Shown here piece by piece: positions 9,422 to 18,777 of a DNA stretch of 64,000 nucleotides. The stretch comes from RHLJ01 sp965242845 (GTDB lineage: Bacteria > Bacteroidota > Rhodothermia > Balneolales > Balneolaceae), in the NCBI GenBank assembly GCA_965242845.1, contig CBDETC010000003.1, positions 496,001-560,000 of the forward strand, read 5' to 3'. Positions within the stretch are counted from its first letter, which is position 1, and the number at the start of each line of letters is the position of its first letter. Below the pieces are notes generated by a model. That model was not told where the DNA came from, searched no databases, and saw nothing but the letters and a program-made list of their open reading frames with translations. The position numbers and the translations under genes were made by a program.

Positions 9422-10337
9422 TAATCATACTCACCAATTGCATGACTTTCAATCCTTCCATATAACCTATAGGAATTTGGGATTCACCCAAAATAGCTTT
9501 GAAAAAAGCCTTTTGCTCTATATCAAGATGATCAGCCCTTTCATAGACAATAGTTGCATCAGCATCTTTTTGATACTCGTCATTTTCATTAGTAAAAGAT
9601 CGTACATATCGGGTATTCAAAAGGTCAATGAAAAAGGTCCCTTCTTTGCAGGAGATCTCAATCACCCTCTCTTTCCTCGTGAAATTCCTATTGGCAGTAA
9701 TTTTCACTGAACTCGAATCAGAAAAAGAAAACCGCACTTCCACGTTGTCAAAGTGACGGGACTTTTCTTTACTTCCTTTAGCATATACTTCATCAATGGA
9801 AAGATCAGGGAATAAGAACAGCAATAAATCCAGGTCATGGGTCATAAAATCTTCCACAACTCCAACATCTGTATTTCTGTTAGTAAATGGAGCAAGACGG
9901 TCAAAACTAATCGAATAAGGCCCGGTAGTATAAGTGAGGTCTCTCTTTACGGTTTCCCATATAGGATGAAACCTCTCAGAATATCCAATCTGCAAAACCG
10001 TATCAGAGTTTAAGTAACTCTCAATTTTTTTGGTCTCTTTGAGAGTTGAACAAAAGGGTTTTTCACACAAAACGTGAATGTTATTATCTAGAAAAAAACT
10101 TGCCAACTCATAATGCGTTGTAGCAGGGGTAGCTATTATAGCAGCATTAATGTTATGAAAAGGCAGTTCTCTGTAGCTTGTATATAAACTGGTATTGGGA
10201 TATTTCTTTTTTGCACATTCAAGTGAAATCGTATCTATGTCTACAATGCTATGAAGATGTACAGAGGAATTGTTGGCTACTTTTTCCGCATGCCATTTTC
10301 CCCATGAACCATATCCTATTACGACGATATTTAGCAT
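9402..10337 (-). CDS. Gfo/Idh/MocA-family sugar (nucleotide) dehydrogenase
   Basis: NAD(P)-dependent oxidoreductase of 311 aa. Rossmann start VVIGYGSWGKWH, dinucleotide segment IIATPATTHYE, catalytic-lysine motif CEKPFC near residue 94, and DFMTHDLDLLL with the active-site His/Asp in the C-terminal domain. The GYSERFHP stretch resembles the ERFNP motif of UDP-GlcNAc 3-dehydrogenases (GnnA-like), from memory of that family. It begins four bases after lpxA and overlaps the flippase, so it probably acts on a nucleotide sugar in the same pathway. GnnB, the aminotransferase partner of GnnA, is not visible. Confidence 0.87.
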   Translation of the reverse strand: MLNIVVIGYGSWGKWHAEKVANNSSVHLHSIVDIDTISLECAKKKYPNTSLYTSYRELPFHNINAAIIATPATTHYELASFFLDNNIHVLCEKPFCSTLKETKKIESYLNSDTVLQIGYSERFHPIWETVKRDLTYTTGPYSISFDRLAPFTNRNTDVGVVEDFMTHDLDLLLFLFPDLSIDEVYAKGSKEKSRHFDNVEVRFSFSDSSSVKITANRNFTRKERVIEISCKEGTFFIDLLNTRYVRSFTNENDEYQKDADATIVYERADHLDIEQKAFFKAILGESQIPIGYMEGLKVMQLVSMINEKLLD

Positions 10338-10341
10338 GCTT

Positions 10342-11139
10342 TTAAGAAATAAAAGGAGGGATTCCCGTTTTGCTATTCTTAATAAAATCGATGATATCGG
10401 TTATAAGAAAGTTTTCCTCATAATCTTTGTCGATCGATATATCTCTCACAAAAACTGCTGGAGAACTGGGAGCAGATTTCATGGCATTGAAAAAATCAAC
10501 AGCTTCTGAAATCAGCCTTCTATCTATGTTTTGTCTTTTGAGGCCAGTGATGTTTATTCCTTTAAGTTTAACTCTGTTTCCATAAGCAATGAAGTATGGA
10601 GGTATGTCTTTGTCAAGGACTGAAGCGCCTCCTATGAAAGCAGATTTACCCACCTTAATGAATTGTACAGCTCCACCATAACCACCTAAAATGGCTGAGT
10701 CTTCTACGCTTACATGCCCCGAAAGGCCGCAGTAGGAAGCCATAGTTACATGATTTCCGATTATACAATCGTGAGCAATGTGAACATTGGTCATAAAAAG
10801 GTTATCAGAGCCGATTTGGGTTTTGCCTCTGCCTTCGGTAGTCCCTCGATGAACCTGTGTCATCTCTCTGAAGGTATTATTGTTACCTATGACGGTAGTG
10901 GTAGCTTCTCCATTATACTTTTTATCCTGGGGTGGCGCTCCGATTGATGTAAACGGAAAAAACTCATTATTCTTTCCAATGGTTGTATGTCCATCAATAA
11001 CCACATGGGAATGGAGTATGCATCCTTCTTCTAGTGTTACATGATCGCCAATGGTACAAAAGGGTCCTATTTCTACATCACTAGCGATATTGGCTTTATC
11101 ACTAATAATGCTTTGTGGGTGAATTCGATCTCTCTGCAT
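10342..11139 (-). CDS. lpxA: Acyl-ACP--UDP-sugar O/N-acyltransferase (LpxA-like)
   Basis: Left-handed beta-helix acyltransferase of 265 aa, normally the first enzyme of lipid A synthesis. Hexapeptide repeats fill residues 8-180; FTSIGAPPQDKKY and the catalytic segment NVHIAHDC (H123, equal to E. coli His125) are conserved; a C-terminal helical domain follows. It is not next to lpxC, lpxD or fabZ as is usual, but heads an operon with a sugar dehydrogenase and a flippase. It may be the main lipid A LpxA or a paralogue that acylates a 3-amino sugar. The start gives the canonical short N terminus. Confidence 0.92.
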   Translation of the reverse strand: MQRDRIHPQSIISDKANIASDVEIGPFCTIGDHVTLEEGCILHSHVVIDGHTTIGKNNEFFPFTSIGAPPQDKKYNGEATTTVIGNNNTFREMTQVHRGTTEGRGKTQIGSDNLFMTNVHIAHDCIIGNHVTMASYCGLSGHVSVEDSAILGGYGGAVQFIKVGKSAFIGGASVLDKDIPPYFIAYGNRVKLKGINITGLKRQNIDRRLISEAVDFFNAMKSAPSSPAVFVRDISIDKDYEENFLITDIIDFIKNSKTGIPPFIS

Positions 11140-11217
11140 ATAACTGAATATTGATTAACCGAATGATCGGTTATTTACTTGGTGATTAATTATTTGATAC
11201 TGATTTTACTCCTATTG

Positions 11218-13437
11218 TTATTTCACAACCATGAACTTTTTTGTTAAGGTAGTATGATTTCCAACTACCCGAATGAAATACATTCCTGATGATAGACTAG
11301 ATGTATTAATTTGAAGGACTGAATTTCGAATGACTTTCCTGGAGATCACTTTTTGGCCAAGGATATTATAGACCTGAATTTCTTCTGTTCCGGAAAGTCC
11401 ATTTAGATTTATTCTCAACGGAGTTCCTCGTTGAACAGGGTTAGGATAACTCTGAATTTGGTCAGTGTTTTCAGCCCGTGGGGTAACTTCATTATTCACG
11501 GATATCCCATTAAAGAAATTCACTGCATAATTGAAGGCATCAATTCCAACCTGTTCTCCAATAATACGACCAGGAATATCATCGGCAGGAGGATGGATAC
11601 CTCCCCAAATCCTGGACAAACTAGTTTGATCGGAAGCATCCCTGTACGTCGCCCATTGTAAGGTTACATCCACACTTGGACCGTCTTCGAAAACCAGGAA
11701 TTCATTTTTTGGTGCATGGAACTCTCCTACCCCTCCCGGAAAGAATTCATCTCCCGTAAGGAGGGTCATAACTTCTGCGGCAGCTCGCGAAAATGTGGAA
11801 TGACCGGAAACATATCCCGCGAAAGGAGGGGTTACAAAAGTTGGCCGCTGATAGCTCCACCATTCACCGGCAGGTATCCAGGAAACCCCGGCAGTGGAAG
11901 TGTCGGGATCAATGATGTATCCGGTATTATGGCCTCTCCATGCTTTTACTTTTATGGTACCTATTAACTCAAGGCTGTCTCGAACAGTAATCAAAGAATC
12001 TCCTTCTTCAATCAACTCAATGAAGCCTTCAATAAGGGGAATTCCAGTTGGGCTATAGTTTGGAAGTTCAGGGTCAGAGCTTTGCCCCTGGTCGGCCATA
12101 TATCTTAAGGCGGAAATAGGGCGGATGTAATCATACCATCCCTTAATTCCCCAGGCAGCAATGGCTGCATCGTGCATGGAACCACCCAAAAGGAAGTAGG
12201 ATTTTATATCCCATTCCAAATCACTAAGTGTTTCTCCGGTTCCTTCGAACTTCTTTTCAAGAAGGGGGTGATCGTTCACATAGTTTAGAATAGTGAACCA
12301 GTGTCCGGGGGGAGTCTCAGAGTCGGGGCCGTCCGCCCAAAATTCAGCTAGTACTCTGGCATAATCTGCTCGAGGTACAAGTTGCGGTTCATAAGGCTGT
12401 CCAGTAGAAGGATTAATATCCCAACCCGTTCCGGGATCACCACCGTCTATTAAATTATAGTATTGCTGGTATTCTTCAAAGGTTTCTGGAAAGGTTGGAT
12501 TGTTACCTATAGCTCCGGGAGAAATATCCCACATCACCCCATCAGAAGGATCAAGGTGAGAAGACCAAACGGAGACCAAAGAAAAGGTCCACTTATATCG
12601 CTCTGAGTCATCCACACCACTTACATCTAATAATGGGGCAGGACCTGGATCATGATATACCCAATAATCAAATCCGTCTCGCTCATAAATAATGACATCT
12701 TCTTGTTGTAGCGAAAATGGAACCACTTGTCCCCATTCTGCTCCCAAAAACCTGGGGGTTTCCGTTGGGATGGGATTTCCTGATTGATCAATGAAAGAAC
12801 CAAAAGTGAGCGGCTGCCACCGGTTTGGGTCAATAATGTCAGGGTTTCCAGGAAATACAGGATCTAGATTGTTATCGCGATAGGTATTTACTGGCTCATA
12901 AAAAATGTTGTTGTAGCCGAATTCCTCATTCGAACCATCCTGCATTCCAAAAGCGATGATCTGTTCAGCAATAAAATTTCCCAGGGCCGCCGGATCATTT
13001 GTGTTCAAATCGGTAGAGGTGAAATCTTTGTCGTAACCGAGCTCGGTCATTAAGGAATCAAAAGAAGGGAGGGAGGTTTCGGCTCCAGGAGAAAATTCAA
13101 ATCGATGAGAAAGTATCCGATACACAGCATAGCTGATAACTTCTTCCAACTCTTCTTCAGTATCAATGGCGAAATTAGCTGGATAATCGAAGTCAAAATC
13201 TCTGAAGCTGTTTCCCAGAAAAAAAGGAGTGGCGGTTTCATCATACAGAGCCCAGGCGTCGTACATTGCCGCGGAAACATGGAATAAATTTCGTGCATGC
13301 ACCGTTGGCCTGGCGAAGTCATTTCGTATGGCTTCAAGCAATACTTCGTTCCATTGTCGCGGTACACTATGCTGCGCTCGACTTTCTCCAAAGAGGAAGA
13401 GAGCCATTAGTAAGAATAGAGTGAGGGTTCTTTTCAA
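11218..13437 (-). CDS. Vanadium-dependent haloperoxidase / PAP2-type protein with T9SS sorting domain
   Basis: Exported 739-aa protein. It has a signal peptide (cleavage near SRA-QHS), a long all-alpha domain, and the full PAP2/vanadium haloperoxidase signature: KGWYDYIRP (KX6RP) near residue 435, YVSGHSTFS (PSGH-like) near 545, and SRIWGGIHPPADD (SRX5HX3D) near 610. These bind vanadate or phosphate. Residues from about 662 form a T9SS type A sorting domain (SYPNPV, YNILGQKV, SSGMYFIRV, final Lys), so it is exported through the outer membrane. Halide oxidation versus phosphatase activity cannot be decided from motifs alone. The CRTAC1-like gene lies 56 bases upstream on the same strand. Confidence 0.9.
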   Translation of the reverse strand: MKRTLTLFLLMALFLFGESRAQHSVPRQWNEVLLEAIRNDFARPTVHARNLFHVSAAMYDAWALYDETATPFFLGNSFRDFDFDYPANFAIDTEEELEEVISYAVYRILSHRFEFSPGAETSLPSFDSLMTELGYDKDFTSTDLNTNDPAALGNFIAEQIIAFGMQDGSNEEFGYNNIFYEPVNTYRDNNLDPVFPGNPDIIDPNRWQPLTFGSFIDQSGNPIPTETPRFLGAEWGQVVPFSLQQEDVIIYERDGFDYWVYHDPGPAPLLDVSGVDDSERYKWTFSLVSVWSSHLDPSDGVMWDISPGAIGNNPTFPETFEEYQQYYNLIDGGDPGTGWDINPSTGQPYEPQLVPRADYARVLAEFWADGPDSETPPGHWFTILNYVNDHPLLEKKFEGTGETLSDLEWDIKSYFLLGGSMHDAAIAAWGIKGWYDYIRPISALRYMADQGQSSDPELPNYSPTGIPLIEGFIELIEEGDSLITVRDSLELIGTIKVKAWRGHNTGYIIDPDTSTAGVSWIPAGEWWSYQRPTFVTPPFAGYVSGHSTFSRAAAEVMTLLTGDEFFPGGVGEFHAPKNEFLVFEDGPSVDVTLQWATYRDASDQTSLSRIWGGIHPPADDIPGRIIGEQVGIDAFNYAVNFFNGISVNNEVTPRAENTDQIQSYPNPVQRGTPLRINLNGLSGTEEIQVYNILGQKVISRKVIRNSVLQINTSSLSSGMYFIRVVGNHTTLTKKFMVVK

Positions 13438-13493
13438 GATTCAGGGTTGAGATGATTGCTTTGAAAAGTAGTACGTGGATGATTAAGCGTCAA

Positions 13494-15347
13494 CTACTTG
13501 AGGTACAACAATCTGGAAGTTTGTGTGTGACCTTGTTGATTTGAAATTTTGTAGAAATATACGCCGGAAGGCATAGCGCCAGGTTGCCAGCTTATCTGTT
13601 GTCTTCCTGAACTGAATGTGGAGGCTTGTCGAAAAACGATCTGGCCCAGTGTATTGAATACTTCAAATTGAATAGTCTGTGTCCTGGCCAGTTCGAATAC
13701 AATATTGGTTCCACTATTAAATGGGTTCGGATAGTTACCGAGCAGTTCAAATTCTCGAATGCGTTTGGTTTCATTATCCGGATTTACAGAAGTGAAGAAA
13801 GTTCCTCCTTCTATAATCTTGATCCGTTGATTAACTCCTACATCAACAAAGGTATCCGTATAGCCACCAGGCCAGATGACCTTTAAACTATCTAGCGATT
13901 CAAACTCAGCCAGTCCAAAATGAACAGGTAAAATATTCTGACCATAAAACTGAGCTCCATGATGAAATTTGGTTTGAGATTCTTCTCCATAAAAAGCGAT
14001 GACTTTAGAACCGAATCCATTTCTATTAGACTCTACACCTTCAAGTTCTACGCTCAGCCAGTTACCTATTGAATGAGTATTTCGGTACAGAATAGGATCA
14101 TCGAAAAAGTTGGAGACCAGGATATCGAGGAAGCCATCATTATTTTGGTCGAATATAACATGAGTTCTTGAAACCATAGAGTCGGCTACCCCAGCTTCTT
14201 CGGCTCTGTTTTCGAATAGAATTTGATCCTCCGCAGATGTGTTGATGTACAGGAAATTATCATCATCGTCATCGAAATAGCCATTTGAAATAAAAAGATC
14301 TTCCCAGGTATTGTTGTTGAAATCGGCAAAGCTTGCTCCCCACCCCCATTCTGCCAGCATAGTTCCGGATTGCTGGGCAATGTTTTCAAAAGAATTATTT
14401 CCTAAGTGTAGAAAAAGAGGATTTCTTCTCAATTCGACACTTCCATCTTCGGTCACATTGGTTACATAAATATCGGGTAGTCCATTTTTGTCGATATCAG
14501 CTATGGCAATTCCCATTCCTTCCCCACGGTCATTTAACCCATATACATCAGCTGTGTCTTTAGAAAAGGTTTTATCTCCATTGTTGAGGTATAGTGAATT
14601 GGCTCCGAAATCGTTAGCAACATATAAATCGGGAAGGGAATCGTTATTTACATCAAGTGGAATGGCCATGTAAGAGAGCCCATTATCATTCAAAAAACTC
14701 TCTTCCGAGACGTCAATGAATATATCTTCTCCCGTATTCTCGTACATCCTGTTCGTGCGATCTTTGTTTTCTACTGCTCGATCTCGTCGCACAGTAACAT
14801 ATAAATCTAAATCCCCATCAAGGTCGTAATCCCACCATAAACCATGTGAGCTAAGCTGAGTTTCAATTCCGACTATTTGAGAAGATTCCGAAACGTCGGT
14901 AAAGGTTCCATCTCCATTATTCTTAAATAGCTGATCTTCTCCTGAATAGTAGAGGAATATGTCAGGGTAACCATCATTATTGTAATCACCCCATGAAGCG
15001 CCAATATTGTACCCCATTTCGCTCCATAGGATCTGGCTGATTCCTTTTAGATCAGATGAGATAGTTCTATTGGTATATTCGCCATCTTCAAAAGAGAACA
15101 ATCGATTCCAGGTTCGTGCGTCTCCTCCCCAGGCCGAATCTCTAACTACAAAGTAGATATCCAAGGAGCCGTCAAGGTTATAATCCGCAACCGAAATGCC
15201 ATTCGTTCCAATGTCTGCATCCATAATCAAGCCAATAGGATTCGAATAGGGGATATCAACCCTCTCGAATACTTGTGCTAGCGATGGGGGATTCGAGAGC
15301 ATTCCAATCAAGATTAAAAGCAGATAGGTATGCAGTTTTTGGCTCAT
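13494..15347 (-). CDS. CRTAC1-family FG-GAP/VCBS repeat protein with ASPIC domain and T9SS sorting domain
   Basis: Secreted 617-aa protein. After a signal peptide (ends near SLA-QVF) come FG-GAP/VCBS repeats with Ca-binding-type loops such as DYNLDGSLDIY, DYNNDGYPDIF, DYDLDGDLDLY, DVNNDSLPDLY and DIDKNGLPDIY, forming a beta-propeller. An ASPIC/UnbV-like domain follows (about 425-510, GFGSKVIAF and VIWPGGYTD), then a T9SS type A domain (NYPNPFNSGTNIVF, FNTLGQIV, PSGVYFYKI, final Lys). Likely a surface or extracellular binding protein; ligand unknown. Probably co-transcribed with the haloperoxidase-type gene. Confidence 0.9.
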   Translation of the reverse strand: MSQKLHTYLLLILIGMLSNPPSLAQVFERVDIPYSNPIGLIMDADIGTNGISVADYNLDGSLDIYFVVRDSAWGGDARTWNRLFSFEDGEYTNRTISSDLKGISQILWSEMGYNIGASWGDYNNDGYPDIFLYYSGEDQLFKNNGDGTFTDVSESSQIVGIETQLSSHGLWWDYDLDGDLDLYVTVRRDRAVENKDRTNRMYENTGEDIFIDVSEESFLNDNGLSYMAIPLDVNNDSLPDLYVANDFGANSLYLNNGDKTFSKDTADVYGLNDRGEGMGIAIADIDKNGLPDIYVTNVTEDGSVELRRNPLFLHLGNNSFENIAQQSGTMLAEWGWGASFADFNNNTWEDLFISNGYFDDDDDNFLYINTSAEDQILFENRAEEAGVADSMVSRTHVIFDQNNDGFLDILVSNFFDDPILYRNTHSIGNWLSVELEGVESNRNGFGSKVIAFYGEESQTKFHHGAQFYGQNILPVHFGLAEFESLDSLKVIWPGGYTDTFVDVGVNQRIKIIEGGTFFTSVNPDNETKRIREFELLGNYPNPFNSGTNIVFELARTQTIQFEVFNTLGQIVFRQASTFSSGRQQISWQPGAMPSGVYFYKISNQQGHTQTSRLLYLK

Positions 15348-15455
15348 GAATTCAAAATACCAATAAATACTGATGTAGACACTGTGTAGACCTACTGTAG
15401 CTTACAGTTTAATTGATGAATTTCAATATTGGCTGCGGTGAATTAATCGTGTAGT

Positions 15456-15872
15456 ATGTCACAAACTTTTCTCTCATTAGGCGCAGTTGCTATTTTCATG
15501 TTCCTGTCGGTGAATATCCACAGGAGTTTCGTGAATGCAGGGTCTCAAACCTTAGATCAACAACAGTTAAAGAACGCCTATAACTATGGAGTTTCATTAA
15601 CTGAAGAACTCTCTTCCCAATCTTTTAGCTATGATTCTCTGGATGTGAATTTCGGAGGACTTGATGATATATATAATGAGCTTAAACGGAGGAGTTTTGT
15701 TACCGCTACCAATGATACGCTAGCAGCAACCATTGAGCTTTCTTCTGAGCAGAATATTGTAGTGGGTGCCATTGGGAGAATTGCTACCGTAACCATATAT
15801 AGAGTAGAGGACGGAGAGCCGGAACAAGTAGCTGAGTTATTTACAACCATAGTTCCATTTAGTACAAACTAA
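15456..15872 (+). CDS. Pilin-like membrane-anchored protein, gene 1 of a three-gene cassette
   Basis: A 138-aa protein with an N-terminal hydrophobic helix (residues 6-22), a helical stalk (TLDQQQLKNAYNYGVSLTEEL) and a beta-rich remainder. The design, a membrane helix continuing into an amphipathic helix plus a globular head, is that of type IV pilin-like minor proteins, but no prepilin peptidase site (G/FTLxE) is seen. It is separated by 4 bases from the next gene, which has the same layout, and reads against the neighbouring genes. Family not recognised; function inferred from architecture only. Confidence 0.7.
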   Translation: MSQTFLSLGAVAIFMFLSVNIHRSFVNAGSQTLDQQQLKNAYNYGVSLTEELSSQSFSYDSLDVNFGGLDDIYNELKRRSFVTATNDTLAATIELSSEQNIVVGAIGRIATVTIYRVEDGEPEQVAELFTTIVPFSTN

Positions 15873-15876
15873 CGAT

Positions 15877-16392
15877 ATGAATGTGAGTATCGACCTGATA
15901 ATACCTCCGGTTATTTTTGGAATCTTAATCACCATGATTGTTTCAGTAAATGTAATGATGATGGAATCATCCATCGAAAATGGTGCCATTCACAGACTAC
16001 AAACTTCGGCAAATAATGCGGTATTAGTGGTACAGGAAGAGACTAAATATCTAAAAGGCGTAACCAGTGTTGGGAATGGTCGGCTAGAATTTGTAGAACA
16101 ATTAACCGAAGTCTCTGATACAATCTACGTCCAAATCTACAGGGATGGTGAATACTTATCAGTTTCCCGAACAGCGACCGGCCGCCCAATTGCAACAGAA
16201 CAGTATTATCTGAAATTAGATTCTCTTGGATTTCAATATGCTGTTCATGCCGCTACTTCTACCCCATTTCTTGAAGTTACAGTAGTAACAGCAAGTTCGG
16301 CCTCAGAACAAACAAATTCGGATAGGCAATTTAAAGCGTCGGCCGAAAGAAGTATTTACTTAAAGAATCTACATATCTCTAGCAGCTTATAG
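15877..16392 (+). CDS. Pilin-like membrane-anchored protein, gene 2 of the cassette
   Basis: A 171-aa protein: hydrophobic helix at residues 8-28, then an amphipathic helix (HRLQTSANNAVLVVQEETKYL) and a beta-strand-rich domain. Same plan as its upstream neighbour, with little sequence identity by eye. It resembles minor pseudopilins of the PilW/PilV kind in layout; no processing motif is visible. Starts 4 bases after gene 1 and ends 18 bases before gene 3, so the three form one transcript. No confident family. Confidence 0.7.
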   Translation: MNVSIDLIIPPVIFGILITMIVSVNVMMMESSIENGAIHRLQTSANNAVLVVQEETKYLKGVTSVGNGRLEFVEQLTEVSDTIYVQIYRDGEYLSVSRTATGRPIATEQYYLKLDSLGFQYAVHAATSTPFLEVTVVTASSASEQTNSDRQFKASAERSIYLKNLHISSSL

Positions 16393-16410
16393 TTAAACAG
16401 GAGTAAAAGT

Positions 16411-17694
16411 ATGGGTAATTACGCATTATGGATTGTACTTATAATGACACTGGCTCTTACCTTTTTTGGTAACCAGACAAGACGCAATTTATATCAGGCA
16501 GAGCTGGAAGGTTTAGAAGCCTTCAATGTCAATCAAGCAAAAAATATATCCCAGGCAGTAATGCTGGCGATTAGTAATCAGCTAAATGATTCGGTCTTTG
16601 TTTCTTCAACTAATGATTATCAGGACTGGGACGCCATGGGGGGAAGTTATAGATATGGGATTACTGCAATTGGTGATACATTACTAGTAGAAAGCTGGGG
16701 GAAGGTCGGTAGTTCTGAATATAAACAAGAATTGAAGTTACTAGGAGAAACCGGAAGTACGGTATGGAGTCCGATTATTCCATACGCAGTATTTAGTGGC
16801 AGCAGTATTACTCTAACCGGAAGTGCCAAAATTAAGGGAGATGCAGGTACCAATGCCTCCGGGGCCGGCGATGTAAATCTGAGTTGGTCTACATCTATTG
16901 ATAGTTCTCTGATGATTGGCCCTGGTGCTGATCCTTCTACTACTGTTTTTCAGGCATCAGGTAAGAACGTTGGACAGGGAATTCTGAATCTCCCTTATGA
17001 GACAAAATATACCCTACCTAAGTTTATCGAATATCCAGCAAAAACTAAGGTGTTATCTTCAATCACTACAACATGGAAAAATAATAACCTTGTCCTGAAC
17101 CCCTCCGATTATGATGGGTCATATATCCCTAGCATAACTGTTGCAAGCGGTTATACTATCAATATCGATACAGGGTCAGAGGATCGGGTTCTTCATGTGG
17201 GAGATTTTCTTTTAAAGCAGGGTAGAGTCAATATATTGGGAACAGGAAATCTAACATTAATCGTAGAAAACGAACTTACTGTATCCGGCAGTAGTGTAAT
17301 GAACCCAAGTGAGAATTATGAGCAATTATTTACCTATTACGAAGGAGCAAATGAGCTAAGCTTTGCTGGTTCAACAAAGTTCTACGGTAATTTATATGCG
17401 AAAACAGCTGATATTACAATAGGTGGCTCTGGAGGAATAAAAGGTCATATTATTACAGGTGGGAGCAATGTCAAAGTTACTGGAGGATCTTCTGCGAATA
17501 CCAGAATTTTATTCGCTCCAAATGCTCACGTTTCTTTAACCGGAAGTGGAGCAATAAAGGGGGCAGTTGTTGCCAATAGTTTTTCTGCCGTAGGTGGCAC
17601 TAAGGTAGAATTCTCATCTTCATACAACTCAAGTATTCCGGAGCTAGAAGTAGAATCTGCTGCTAATGGTTACTCTATACTGTACTGGTATTAG
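16411..17694 (+). CDS. PilX-like protein with DUF7305/beta-solenoid-like C-terminal domain
   Basis: A 427-aa protein with an N-terminal membrane helix (4-20), a PilX-like stalk (FNVNQAKNISQAVMLAISNQ) and a long Gly/Ser/Thr-rich beta region. GSGxIKG-type turns recur (TGSAKIKGDAG, GSGGIKGHIITGG, TGSGAIKGAVVAN), suggesting a right-handed beta-solenoid like those in PilX-like DUF7305 proteins. Likely the tip or structural subunit of a surface filament made with the two upstream proteins. Ends 9 bases before the convergent metX stop. Confidence 0.75.
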   Translation: MGNYALWIVLIMTLALTFFGNQTRRNLYQAELEGLEAFNVNQAKNISQAVMLAISNQLNDSVFVSSTNDYQDWDAMGGSYRYGITAIGDTLLVESWGKVGSSEYKQELKLLGETGSTVWSPIIPYAVFSGSSITLTGSAKIKGDAGTNASGAGDVNLSWSTSIDSSLMIGPGADPSTTVFQASGKNVGQGILNLPYETKYTLPKFIEYPAKTKVLSSITTTWKNNNLVLNPSDYDGSYIPSITVASGYTINIDTGSEDRVLHVGDFLLKQGRVNILGTGNLTLIVENELTVSGSSVMNPSENYEQLFTYYEGANELSFAGSTKFYGNLYAKTADITIGGSGGIKGHIITGGSNVKVTGGSSANTRILFAPNAHVSLTGSGAIKGAVVANSFSAVGGTKVEFSSSYNSSIPELEVESAANGYSILYWY

Positions 17695-17703
17695 ATGCCT
17701 GAT

Positions 17704-18756
17704 TCAATCTTCTATATGTAAGCTATCTACATCAGAAGTTAGAAAAGAACTAAGAAATTCATTGATTTGATCGAATTCAATTAAGAAAGCATCGTGTCCA
17801 AACTCTGAAGCAATTTCCTTATAGATCGCATTAGGAATAAGGCGTACAAGTTCTTTCTGCTCGAGGGTAGGATACAGTCGATCGGAATCTACTCCAATAA
17901 CTAAGGTAGGGGTAGTCAATCTCTCAAGTACTTCTTCAAATGTTCCACGTCCGCGGGAGACATCATGAGTATCCATAGATTTGGTAAGTCGATCATAAGA
18001 TAGGGCGTCAAATCTGCTCACTAATTTTTGCCCCTGATATTCGAGGTATGATTCGACCTCAAAAAGATCTTTGCTAGTATTTCTATCCCTGGAGAATTTA
18101 TGCTCATAGTTAGCTGGTGCTCTGTAGGTAATCATAGCCATAGCTCGTGCTGCTGCCAGCCCCTTTGTTGGCGGATCATTTCTATCATATGCTCCATTAT
18201 TCCATTTTGGGTCAGCGTATAATGCCATACGTTGCGCGTGGCTGATTCCAATTGCCCAGGGTGAATGCTTTTTCCCCATAACCATAAGGCACAACTTTTT
18301 GACCCTGTCATCCATCAATGCAAACTCAAGGGCAATCATGCCTCCCATTGATCCACCTATCGCAAGCTCGATATTCTGGATGCCGAGTTCATTTAATAGT
18401 TTCTGCTGGAATCTCACGATGTCACGAATAGAGAAAACTGGAAACTCGTTTTGATAGGGTTTTCCCGTTTTCGGATTAGTTGACCAGGGTCCAAGTGAAC
18501 CGTAGCAACTCCCGGGGATGTTCACGCATAACACGAAATGCTTCGTTAAGTCGATTGGACTTTTATCCTGAAACAAACCCGGAAACCATTCTTCCAGATT
18601 GGAATTACCAGTCAGAGCATGGATAACCAGCACTACGTTGGATTTATCTTGATTAAGAGTACCCCAGCTATGGTATGCTATCTCGGGGTTATCAAACGAA
18701 AAGCCTGATTCGGTGGTAAATGTATCTTCAAAAATATGTGTATTTAGTTCGCTCAT
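17704..18756 (-). CDS. metX: Homoserine O-acetyltransferase (MetX)
   Basis: Alpha/beta-hydrolase-fold enzyme of 350 aa that activates homoserine with acetyl-CoA for methionine synthesis. Nucleophile elbow GGSMGGM near residue 137, VIHALTGN near 44 (oxyanion region), catalytic Asp in GVDSDRLYP and His in EFGHDAFLIEF. The acetyl/succinyl choice in this family does not follow name alone, so acetyl is the default. Downstream of metY and osmC; a terminator-like hairpin and a 24-base palindrome separate it from osmC, so it may have its own promoter. Confidence 0.94.
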   Translation of the reverse strand: MSELNTHIFEDTFTTESGFSFDNPEIAYHSWGTLNQDKSNVVLVIHALTGNSNLEEWFPGLFQDKSPIDLTKHFVLCVNIPGSCYGSLGPWSTNPKTGKPYQNEFPVFSIRDIVRFQQKLLNELGIQNIELAIGGSMGGMIALEFALMDDRVKKLCLMVMGKKHSPWAIGISHAQRMALYADPKWNNGAYDRNDPPTKGLAAARAMAMITYRAPANYEHKFSRDRNTSKDLFEVESYLEYQGQKLVSRFDALSYDRLTKSMDTHDVSRGRGTFEEVLERLTTPTLVIGVDSDRLYPTLEQKELVRLIPNAIYKEIASEFGHDAFLIEFDQINEFLSSFLTSDVDSLHIED

Positions 18757-18777
18757 TGATGACTAATGTATGTTGAT

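Noticed and set aside
13050..13391. Minus-strand ORF of 113 codons
   Set aside because: It sits fully within the haloperoxidase-type gene in another frame; a shadow ORF.
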